This document shows, piece by piece, positions 51,171 through 59,600 of a stretch of 64,000 nt of DNA. The stretch is taken from NCBI RefSeq assembly GCF_014705605.1, contig NZ_JACXIZ010000006.1:36902-100901 (forward strand), read 5' to 3'. Positions within the stretch are counted from its first letter, which is position 1. Each line of letters begins with the position of its first letter. The notes below the pieces were generated by a model. The model was not told the origin of the DNA. It ran no database searches and saw only the letters and a program-made list of their open reading frames with translations. The DNA is from Paenibacillus sabuli. Its GTDB lineage: Bacteria; Bacillota; Bacilli; Paenibacillales; Paenibacillaceae. The position numbers and the translations under genes were made by a program.

Positions 51171-51356
51171 CAACTGCAAAAGTGCAGTTCAAATCCCCGC
51201 TTTTCTTCAATTGGCGGAACCAAATGTAAAAGTGCAGTTCATTTGCACCAAATCGTCCCATTCTCGCGATTTTGGCCAAAACAACTGCACTTTTGCATTT
51301 CAAATTGAATTTCCGCCGGAATTATGCCAAAACAACTGCACATTTACATTTCACGC
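51171..51356. repeat. Four copies of an AT-rich 18-24 base element, two in each orientation
   Basis: Forward copies at 51171-51194 and 51221-51244 (AATGTAAAAGTGCAGTT type). Reverse copies at 51281-51306 and 51332-51356 (AACTGCACTTTTGCATTT type). The middle pair can form an 18-bp stem with one mismatch. Much AT-richer than its surroundings. Confidence 0.75.
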
Positions 51357-51404
51357 GATACTCCAAATTTCACGCCACACGCCCACGCTTCTTCGTCGGC
51401 CGGG

Positions 51405-51511
51405 TACCAATGGTTCAACGGTTCAGCGCTTCGTCGACCGGATACCAACGGTCCAACGGTTCAGCGCTCCGTCGAACGCTACCAATGCCGTGCAACGGTT
51501 CAGCGCCCCCG
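51405..51511. repeat. 38-bp tandem repeat, about 2.8 copies
   Basis: Copies start with TACCAA at 51405, 51443 and 51480 and share CAACGGTTCAGCGC. The third copy is shortened. Confidence 0.75.
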
Positions 51512-51695
51512 GCTGTTGAGTAGTTTCCGCCAATCTGACATTTGCTGACCCGGGGCATCTGCCCCGGGGGTGTGCCGCAATTCGCCGGGTGGCCGGGCCC
51601 GACCACGCCGCGCCGCTTGTGAGGGCTCCGCCGCATGGCCTGGCGGAGCCTTGGCCAGACTCCTCACGCAGAAGCCGCAAGCAATCCCGGCTCCC

Positions 51696-53423
51696 TCACG
51701 ACTCGCGGCGCAGCGGCAGCCGCAGCACGGCGCGCAGGCCGCCGCCCTCGCGCGGCTCGTAGTGCAGCCCGTAACCGTCCCCGAAGTGCAGCTGCACGCG
51801 CTGATGGACATTGCGGATGCCGTAGCCCCGCCCCTCCTCCTCGCCGCTGACGATCCGCGCCAGCCGCTCCAGGTCGACCGGGAGGAAGCCGTTGTCCTCG
51901 ACGATCAGCCGCAGCTCGCCGTCCTGCTCATGCGCTCGCACCTCGATCAGGCCTTCGCCGTCCATGCCGCTGACCGCGTGGAAGATCGCGTTCTCGACGA
52001 GCGGCTGCAGGATCACCTTCGGCGTCAGCTGATCGAGCACCCGCTCGTCGATTGTCCAGCGCGCCTCGAAGGCGTCCGGGTACCGCTTCATCTGCAGCCG
52101 CGTGTACGCCTGCGCATGCTCGAGCTCCTCGCCGACGGTGATGACCGCCTTGCCCTTGCTGAGGCCGATGCGCAGCAGCCGCGAGAGGTCCTTGACCATA
52201 TCGCCGACGTCGGTGTTGCCGCTGTCCAGCGCATACCAGTAGATCGAGTCGAGCGTGTTGTACAGCAGATGCGGCGTGATCTGCGAATGCAGCATCGCCA
52301 GCTCGTATTCCTTCTGCTTGATCTGCATGCCGTAGTTCTCCTCGATCGTATGATCGAGCCGGTTCGTCATCTTGAGGAAGGCGCCGTACAACAAGCCGAA
52401 TTCGTCCGGGCGCAGGTGGCGCTGCTCGATGTCCAGCCGCTTGCCCGGCGCGTAGATCTTGGTGATCGCCACCAGATGCAGCAGCGGCTTCACGATGATG
52501 CGCACCAGATAGAGCGCGAAGATCAGCACGAGCGCCAGATAGATCGCCGACGCGACGAGCAGCGTCACCTGGAGGGCTGCCAGATTGCCCGTGATCGACG
52601 CCTCCGGAATCCGGTAGATGAGCCGCGTGCCGAAGGCCGAGACGCCTGAGTAGGCATACAGCCAGCGGCCGTCCTCCCCGCCCGTGAAGGCATAGCCCGA
52701 GACCTGCCGCGCGGCTTGCTCCGGCAGTCCCGCCCAGCTCAGCTCGGCCGATCCGAGCTGCATCAGCACTTCGTCGTCTCCATTCACCAAAAAGACCCCG
52801 GTGCCCGCCGGCAGTTGCACGCCGACCAGGTCCCGGGTAAGCAGCACCTCCAGCCTGGACACGACGAGCAGGCCGATCGTCTCGTCGTACGCCTTCGGAT
52901 TAAGAATGCTGCGCATAAAGCTCACCGTCGGCGCGCCGCCGGCGTCGATCAGCCGCACGCTGGCGCCGCCGCCCTGCTCCAGCGTGCGCGCGGCCCACTC
53001 GGGGAGCGGCGCGTCGGCGCCGTAATATTTGAAGCCTCTTGGCTTGGATGACAGGTCGAAGGGCGTGCTGCGCGACTCGCGATTCTGCATATAGAGGGTG
53101 TAGGCCGTGCCGTCCGACGACCAGCGCTCCAGGATATTGTCCGCCGCCGTGATCTGGCTGAGCGTCTCAATGCCGGTCCAGAAGCGGAACTGCGCGGCAT
53201 CGCTGAAGAAATGCGTGTCGAGCAGCGTAATTGTCTTGTCATTAACGGCGGATAGCGTCTTCACCAGGGTGGCGTGATTCTGGCCCACGAGCTGCAGCAT
53301 CGTCTTGCCGACCTCGTCCTTCATCGAATCGGACGCGCGAGTGGCGGCGATCCAGCCGACAATCAGGAAGGGAGCGACGATCAGCAGCAGAAAGGCCAGC
53401 GCGACCTTGTACTTGAGCCTCAG
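51696..53423 (-). CDS. Sensor histidine kinase, YesM (HisKA_7TM-less, His_kinase/HATPase) type
   Basis: About 575 residues. Membrane helix near the N-terminus (VALAFLLLIVAPFLIVGWIA), large extracellular sensor, second helix (LLVASAIYLALVLIFALYLV, about 285), HAMP, His_kinase domain (LAMLHSQITPHLLYNTLDSI, with the His in LHSQITPH) and HATPase (VLQ/ILQPLVENAIFHAV, GYGIRNVHQRV). The start is unclear: the first ATG (53324) would lose the first helix. No ATG, GTG or TTG occurs before that helix. I took CTG at 53423, overlapping the regulator's stop. A run of seven G lies just upstream. Confidence 0.8.
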   Translation of the reverse strand: MRLKYKVALAFLLLIVAPFLIVGWIAATRASDSMKDEVGKTMLQLVGQNHATLVKTLSAVNDKTITLLDTHFFSDAAQFRFWTGIETLSQITAADNILERWSSDGTAYTLYMQNRESRSTPFDLSSKPRGFKYYGADAPLPEWAARTLEQGGGASVRLIDAGGAPTVSFMRSILNPKAYDETIGLLVVSRLEVLLTRDLVGVQLPAGTGVFLVNGDDEVLMQLGSAELSWAGLPEQAARQVSGYAFTGGEDGRWLYAYSGVSAFGTRLIYRIPEASITGNLAALQVTLLVASAIYLALVLIFALYLVRIIVKPLLHLVAITKIYAPGKRLDIEQRHLRPDEFGLLYGAFLKMTNRLDHTIEENYGMQIKQKEYELAMLHSQITPHLLYNTLDSIYWYALDSGNTDVGDMVKDLSRLLRIGLSKGKAVITVGEELEHAQAYTRLQMKRYPDAFEARWTIDERVLDQLTPKVILQPLVENAIFHAVSGMDGEGLIEVRAHEQDGELRLIVEDNGFLPVDLERLARIVSGEEEGRGYGIRNVHQRVQLHFGDGYGLHYEPREGGGLRAVLRLPLRRES

Positions 53424-55045
53424 GCCGATCCCCCCCGTTCCTTGCGATAATCGGCCGGACTGACGCCGACATAGCGCTTGAACATCCGACTGAAGTGCTC
53501 CGGCGATTCATAGCCGACTGCGTAGGCGATCTCGTAGCGCTTCTGGTCCGTCGTCCGCAGCAGATGCTTGGCCTCCTCGATGCGGAGCTCCGTGACGTAG
53601 TCCCACAGATTATGCCCGGTCTCGCGCTTGAACAGATAGCCCAGATGGGCGGTGCTGAAGTGCACCTCGCCGGCGATGTCCTGGATCTTGAGCGCCGGAT
53701 TGCGATAGTGGCCGCGGATATAGCCGGTGATGCGGGCCAGGATCGACTCGTCCCGCGCCTGTCCGAGCGAGCGCAGCAGCTCCGCCGCTTCGCTGATGTA
53801 TTCGTGCAAGCGCTTCACCCGCTCAGCCGGCGAGAGCCCGCGGAAGTAGGCATCCGGGTCGAAGCGATGCAGCTCCGCGCCGCTGTCCTGGGCGCTCCCG
53901 AGCAGCTGCGCATAGATGCGATAGACGAGCATGCCGAAGCAGCTGCTGAGCAGCTCGTCGGTCTGCCCCAGCTCGGCCAGCGGGCGGGCGATCCGCTCCG
54001 GCTGCGGGTCCTCCGGATGCAGCTTGAGGTGCTCCACATACGCGTCCACCCGCGTCATCCATTCGGCGATGCCCCGATGCTCGCGCGCCGCCACATCCGA
54101 ATAGTAGAAGACCTGCTGCCCCGGATGCAGCTCGCGCCACTGCGCCGCCGCGCCCGCCTGCTCCATGAGCCGGGGCAGCATGAGCACATCCGCATGCAGC
54201 GTGCTCATCCCGACCGTCGCCTCGACATTGAGGTATTGCTTGACGTTCGTGCAGATCGTCTGTCCGATCAGATGGAGCCTCGACTGGATCTCGGCACGCT
54301 CGCCGGCGGCCTCTTGCGGACTGAGTCGGATGATGCCGACGAGCTCGTTGCCGAAGCCGTGGAAGGTCAGGCCGTTCCAGGCCTTCAGACTCTCTTCCAT
54401 AATATTGACCGTGGCGTACTTGAGCAGCTTGCGGTCCTGGAGCCGCACCTCGCGGCTGCTGAAGCCGCCGCTGCTCAGATCGAGCCGCACCGAGAGCACG
54501 CCGAAGCAGTCCCCGGCCTGCCGATCGCCGAGCTCCTCGATCAGGTCGGCGTAATCCTGCCGGTCCAGATTTTCTTCGGTGACCAGCTCCAGCAGCAGCG
54601 CGCCGCGCCGGTCTGCCCCCGTCTCCTCGTCCTGCTGCCGCCTCGTTCGCTCTAGCGAGCGCTTGCCGATCGCTTCCTTCTCCTCCAGCACCGCGCGCAC
54701 GACGCGCAGCAGCTCCTGCTGCTCGACCGGCTTCACCAGGTAGTCGCGGGCGCCCATCCGCAGCGATTGCTTGGCGAATTCGAATTTCTCGTGCGCGGAG
54801 ATGACGATGACGGGCAGGTTCGGCTGCTCGAGCGCGATCGTCTCCATCAGCTCCAGTCCGCTCATGCGGCTCATCTGAATATCGGTGAGCACGAGATCGT
54901 ACGTCTCCATGCGCAGATAGTCAATGGCTTCGAAGCCGTTCAGCGCCGTTTCCACGCACGCCAGCTCCAGGTCTGATGCCAGCAGTACATTGCGCATGCC
55001 CATCGTCACCCGCGGCTCGTCGTCCACGATCAACAGTTTGTACAT
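53420..55045 (-). CDS. Response regulator with AraC-type output domain, YesN type
   Basis: 541 residues. Receiver domain at 1-120 with phosphoacceptor Asp in DLVLTDIQMSRMSG (about 55) and Lys in YLVKPVE (about 104). A long middle region follows, then a C-terminal AraC HTH pair (IQDIAGEVHFSTAHLGYLFK, EIAYAVGYESPEHFSRMFKR). CAAGGAGGGG precedes the ATG at 55045. With the overlapping kinase it forms a YesN/YesM system, which typically activates the adjacent CUT1 sugar transporter. Confidence 0.92.
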   Translation of the reverse strand: MYKLLIVDDEPRVTMGMRNVLLASDLELACVETALNGFEAIDYLRMETYDLVLTDIQMSRMSGLELMETIALEQPNLPVIVISAHEKFEFAKQSLRMGARDYLVKPVEQQELLRVVRAVLEEKEAIGKRSLERTRRQQDEETGADRRGALLLELVTEENLDRQDYADLIEELGDRQAGDCFGVLSVRLDLSSGGFSSREVRLQDRKLLKYATVNIMEESLKAWNGLTFHGFGNELVGIIRLSPQEAAGERAEIQSRLHLIGQTICTNVKQYLNVEATVGMSTLHADVLMLPRLMEQAGAAAQWRELHPGQQVFYYSDVAAREHRGIAEWMTRVDAYVEHLKLHPEDPQPERIARPLAELGQTDELLSSCFGMLVYRIYAQLLGSAQDSGAELHRFDPDAYFRGLSPAERVKRLHEYISEAAELLRSLGQARDESILARITGYIRGHYRNPALKIQDIAGEVHFSTAHLGYLFKRETGHNLWDYVTELRIEEAKHLLRTTDQKRYEIAYAVGYESPEHFSRMFKRYVGVSPADYRKERGGSA

Positions 55046-55294
55046 CGGCCCCTCCTTGCCGGCGCGCCGGCGCCGCTTCATCCGTCCGGTAGCTATACGC
55101 CACCAGTGTAATGCAATTTCCTGCCGCTGACAATGATCGATTGCGGGGCAATCGTGATCGATCCGCGGGAATGTCTCCAGCGCCCGGACTCACGACACCG
55201 CGTGCAAGTCGCGTGCCACGCGTCCCCATGCATATCGTACGATTTGACATGGAAGGCGGTGCTGACGCCATGTTCTCGGACCGGTGCTTTCAAC

Positions 55295-55314
55295 TACAAT
55301 GTAAGCGTATTCGA
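55295..55314 (+). promoter_or_regulatory. -10 element and cre site upstream of the sugar isomerase
   Basis: TACAAT (55295-55300) runs into ATGTAAGCGTATTCGA (55299-55314), which matches the CcpA cre consensus WTGNNARCGNWWWCAW at 15 of 16 positions. Position over the start site implies repression in the presence of preferred sugars. Confidence 0.75.
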
Positions 55315-55348
55315 TTCTGCATCGAACATCGAACGGGAGGAATCAGCG

Positions 55349-56122
55349 ATGAAATTCGGATGGTGTGCAACGTTGGAGCGGGCCGGGCAATTGGCCGCGC
55401 ACGGGCTCGACTATATCGAGTGTCCGCTCTCCGGGCTGCAGCTGGAGACGGCGGAAGGGCTTGAGGCGCGCATCGCGCAAGCGGCGGCATCCCCGCTGCC
55501 GGTGCGGGCGGCCAATCTGTTCGCGCCGGCCGGGATGCTGCTCGTCGGCGAACAGCAGGATCTGGCGCGGATTCGCGCCTATGCCGAGCGGGTCGGGGAG
55601 GCGGCGCAGCGGATCGGCCTGCAGGTCGTCGTGCTCGGCAGCGGCGGCGCGCGCCGGGTGCCGGACGGCTGGGACAAGCAGCGCGCCGAGGCGCAGATGG
55701 TCGACGTGCTGGCCGAGATCGACCGGGCCTGGCGCGGCAGCGGACTGACGCTGGCGCTGGAGCCGCTGCGGCGCAAGGAGGCCAATCTGATCAACAGCGT
55801 CGCCGAAGGCGTCGCGCTGGTACGGCAGGTCGACAGTCCGATCATCCGCGTACTCGCCGACTTTTTCCATATGGACGAGGACGACGAGCCGCTCGAGACG
55901 CTGCGCGCGCACAAGGACTGGATCGCCCACATCCATATCGCCGACACCGGCCGGCGCGCCCCGGGCACGGGCAGCTATCCGTACGAACGCTTCGCGGCGC
56001 TGCTGCGCGAGATCGGCTACACCGGCATGGTGTCCGCCGAATGCGCGTGGCCGGAGACGGACGAGGAGCTGGCGGCGAGCGTCGCCTTCATGCGGCGGAT
56101 GGCGGAGCCGGCAGGCGTGTAA
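55349..56122 (+). CDS. Sugar phosphate isomerase/epimerase (AP endonuclease 2-like TIM barrel)
   Basis: 257 residues, xylose-isomerase-like TIM barrel. Metal-ligand candidates are Glu in LALEPLRRKEANLINS (about 137), Asp in VLADFFHMDEDDE (about 171), His in IAHIHIADTGRRAPG (about 193) and Glu in MVSAECAW (about 230). GGGAGGAATCAGCG precedes the ATG at 55349. It follows a cre-bearing promoter and is divergent from the YesN regulator, so it probably converts a sugar released or imported by the neighbouring systems. Confidence 0.88.
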   Translation: MKFGWCATLERAGQLAAHGLDYIECPLSGLQLETAEGLEARIAQAAASPLPVRAANLFAPAGMLLVGEQQDLARIRAYAERVGEAAQRIGLQVVVLGSGGARRVPDGWDKQRAEAQMVDVLAEIDRAWRGSGLTLALEPLRRKEANLINSVAEGVALVRQVDSPIIRVLADFFHMDEDDEPLETLRAHKDWIAHIHIADTGRRAPGTGSYPYERFAALLREIGYTGMVSAECAWPETDEELAASVAFMRRMAEPAGV

Positions 56123-56142
56123 TGACTTGCAGCACCCGAAAA

Positions 56143-56174
56143 ATGCCGCCTGTTCTTGTAGATACAGGCGGCAT
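56143..56174 (+). terminator. Terminator of the isomerase gene
   Basis: ATGCCGCCTGT (56143-56153) and ACAGGCGGCAT (56164-56174), an 11-bp perfect stem 20 bases after the stop. No strong T-run. Confidence 0.6.
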
Positions 56175-56556
56175 GTTCGATTATAGCGCTTTAAGAAAAT
56201 CGATGCATTATTTAGACCAGGCTGTAATCGCGCTTTTGAATCGGAGATTCGCATTTACAATAATGAGCGCGTTCATTCATCAATCGGCTACTCGGCTACG
56301 CTACTCCCAGCCAATTTGAACGACAGTACGACTTTAACACTGTGCATTGATAAAATTTGTGTCTACTCTTTTGACAGAGGTCCACTTTTATCGAACTGAT
56401 TTGATCCATGCCTTGCCCCCTTCTTTCGCCAAAACCCTCTTCGTTCTATTCTATCACCAGGCTGCGTTTTTTTAAAATGTACGTAATTCCCCCATTACCC
56501 TGAAATAAATCACCACCGCCCACCGATAGATCATGGAAGAAATGCCGGACAATCCC
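56175..56556. other. AT-rich intergenic stretch
   Basis: A 48-codon open frame (56173-56319, MFDYSALRKSMHYLDQAV) starts in the terminator arm and lacks a ribosome site, so I do not call it a gene. The rest shows no coding or obvious regulatory signal until the promoter at about 56557. Confidence 0.5.
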
Positions 56557-56583
56557 TATACTCATCATTGTAAGCGTATTCAA
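56557..56583 (+). promoter_or_regulatory. -10 element and perfect cre site upstream of the GH9 gene
   Basis: TATACT (56557-56562), then TTGTAAGCGTATTCAA (56568-56583), which matches the cre consensus at all 16 positions. The core is the same as at the isomerase promoter, so both genes should be CcpA-repressed. Confidence 0.82.
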
Positions 56584-56606
56584 ATATGAGAATGGAGGGA
56601 TTCTTC

Positions 56607-59600
56607 ATGTCACTGCAATTTCCCAACTCCCGGAGGCGCGGACAGGCCTCCAGATGGCTGCTGCTCGGCCTCAGCCTCGCGCTCGTCCTGCAGGCCTGGG
56701 CGCTGGCTCCGGGCAAGGCGGGGGCCGCGGTCGATCCGCTGCCGGGACCGGACCATCCGCTCGTGTACGACGACTTCTCAGGAGGCGGCGTCTTCACGCA
56801 GGACTGGATGAACTGGTGGAACCAGGACGGCGGCGTCGGCCTCTTCTCCCGCACGACCGACGGCAGCCGCGAGGTCGGCGTATTCGCGCAGGAGCCCGAT
56901 TCCAATAAGTCCTGGTCCAAGTTCCAGCCGTGGAACGAGACCGTCGATCTGTCGGGCTACCGCTACCTGAACTTCACCATGAAAAACACGCTCAACCCCG
57001 ACACGCTCATCCGCATCGTCATCAACGATACCAATCGCAACTACACGTTGACCGGCGGCTGGGTCCCGGTCGCCGATACGTGGACGCTCAGCCAATTCGA
57101 CCTCGACGCGCTGACGCCCGCGATCAGCAAGAAAAAGGTCAAATTCGAAATCTGGCTGCGCCAGACCGACGGCGAGCCCGGCGAGGTGCGCATCGACGAC
57201 ATCATCGCCACCACCGACGATAGCGGCAGCGCGCCGACGCTGACGCAGACCGGCGTCACCGCCAATGCGACGGGCAGCTACAACCAGAACACGCAATTCA
57301 CCTTCCGCGCGACCTACACCGATGCGGACAACGAAGCGCCCTTCGCGATGCAAGTCGTGATCGACGATACCGCCTATCCGATGCAGCCGACCGATCACGG
57401 CGATCACACCTACACAGACGGCAAGGATTATCTCTACACGACGAAGCTCGCGCCCGGCAGCCACGACTACTACTTCCGCACGACCGATACGACCTCGAGC
57501 ATGGTCAGCACGACGGTGCAGACCGGCCTCGTCGTGACGGAGGCCTCGCAGCTGATCGACGTCGTCGTCAGCCAGGCCGGCTACAGCGCCGGCGATTACA
57601 AGAGCGCCAAGGTGACCGCCACCGAGCCGCTGGGCGACCTTGCCTTCGAGGTCCATGACGGCAGCGGCACTGTGCTGACCGACACGCTCGTCAGCGAGGG
57701 CGTCGTCTGGGACAAGCACGTCTACACCGCCGACTTCTCCGCCGTCCAGGCGACCGGCGAGACGTTCACCGTACGCACCAACGGCATCTCCTCGTTCCCG
57801 TTCCCGATCGCCGCGAACGTCTGGGACCGGTACAAGGACGAGATGACCGCCTTCTACCGCATCCAGCGGGCCAGCGTCGCCACGAGCGATGCCTATCCCG
57901 ATGGCTACAGCACGGTCGCGCCGTCGGACAAGGTCTACCATCCGGCCGGCCATCTCGACGATGCCCTCTCCGCGGACGGCACGCAGCAGCTGGATCTCAC
58001 CGGCGGCTGGTACGATGCCGGCGACTACGGCAAGTACGGCGGCAACCAATGGGTCGGCGCGCAGATCGCGCTGGCGTATGTGCGGCATGCCGATGCGGAC
58101 AGCGTCAAGTACGACAATGACGACAACGGCATCCCCGACCTGATCGACGAGGCCATCTTCGGCAGCGACTACGTCGTCAAATTCGCCGACCAGCTCGGCG
58201 GCGCCATGTACAATGTGCCAAAAAGAGGCTCGTTCGTCCATCCGCACAAGACGACCGACAACATTCCCGGCACGAGCGACGACCGTCAGCTCAACGGCTA
58301 CGGCATCGGCGGCTCCGCCAAGGCGGCCGGCACGCTGGCGGCCACGGCGCGCGCAATCCACACGGCCATTGCCGAAGGCGATATCGACGCCTCCGAGGTC
58401 GCGGCCCTGACAGCCGCTGCGGCCGACTACGAGGACGCGGCCGAGGTATTCTACAATTATGTGCTCGGGCATCTGAGCGATCCGATCGGCTCGTACAGCA
58501 CGCGCGGCGGCATCGACAATTCCATGCTGCTCGCGGACGTGGAGCTGTACCTGCTGACCGGCGATCCGGCCTACAAGACGGCCGCCACGGACAAGATCAA
58601 TGCGCTGGTCTTCGAGGACCTGGCCTCCACCAACTACTGGGATATGCGGCCGATGTCGATGGCCGAATTCTACCCGGCGGCGGACAGCGCCACCCAGGCC
58701 CACATCCAGGATCTGCTCAAGCAGCAGCTCGATTACTTCATGTCGCTGGCCGACGATACGCCGTACGGGGTCTTGAATCAGTTCAAAAACTTCGGCGTCA
58801 ACGAGCCGCATGCCTCCTATCTCGGCGATGCGATGCGGTATTACGAGCTGTTCGGCGACCCGGCCGCGCTGCGCGCCGTGCAGCAGGGCACCTATTGGAT
58901 CTTCGGCGAGAACCCGTGGAACATCAGCTGGGTATCGGGCATCGGCGCCGATCATGTCGATTACCTGCATACGCGCCTTGACGAGCAAGCCAACTCGGCC
59001 TCCGCCACCGGCATCATCATCCCCGGCGCGATGGTGAGCGGACCGAATATGAAGAATCCGAAGGACCGCAAGAGCGTCAGCCCGTGGTACGAGGATCGCT
59101 CGGTGTACAGCGACGATACGAACCAGTGGCGCTACAATGAATATAGCGTGAGCATTCAGGCCGGGCTGCTGTACACGGTCGTCGCGCTCGGCGCAACCGA
59201 TACATCCGGCTCTCCGGCCGGGAGCATGCCGCAGGAGCTGCCTGTGCTGTCGCCGATCATCGGCGACTACGTGCGCGGCGAGGTGACCGTGTTCGCCGGT
59301 CCGGCCAATGGCTTGGACAGCGTGACGTACAAGTCCGGCAGCAGCTACGTGCCGATGACCGTGTCCGGCAGCGTCTACGCGGCCACGATTGACGAGAGCG
59401 GCAGCGCGCCGTATGCCAACAAGCGGATTGACGTGCGCGGGCTCGACGCGCAGGGCAATGCGACTTACAGCTCCACGCACTACACCATTGCCGCGCCGCT
59501 GCCCGATCCGTCCACTCCGCTGCTCTACGACGACTTCGACGGCGGCGGCCTGTGGGGCGCGACCGGCGGCAACAATCAGTGGGTGAACTGGTATTCGCAG

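Larger units (their letters stand above)
50875..51695. other. 820-base non-coding region between transporter and two-component system
   Basis: No convincing gene. It holds the promoter region of the transport cassette near its left end, four copies of an AT-rich palindromic word (51171-51356), a 38-bp tandem repeat (51405-51511) and a GC-rich hairpin (CCCGGGGCA/TGCCCCGGG at 51549-51568). Confidence 0.6.

Noticed and set aside
56173..56319. A 48-residue small protein gene
   Set aside because: Its ATG lies in a terminator arm and has no ribosome site; the amino-acid sequence shows no motif.
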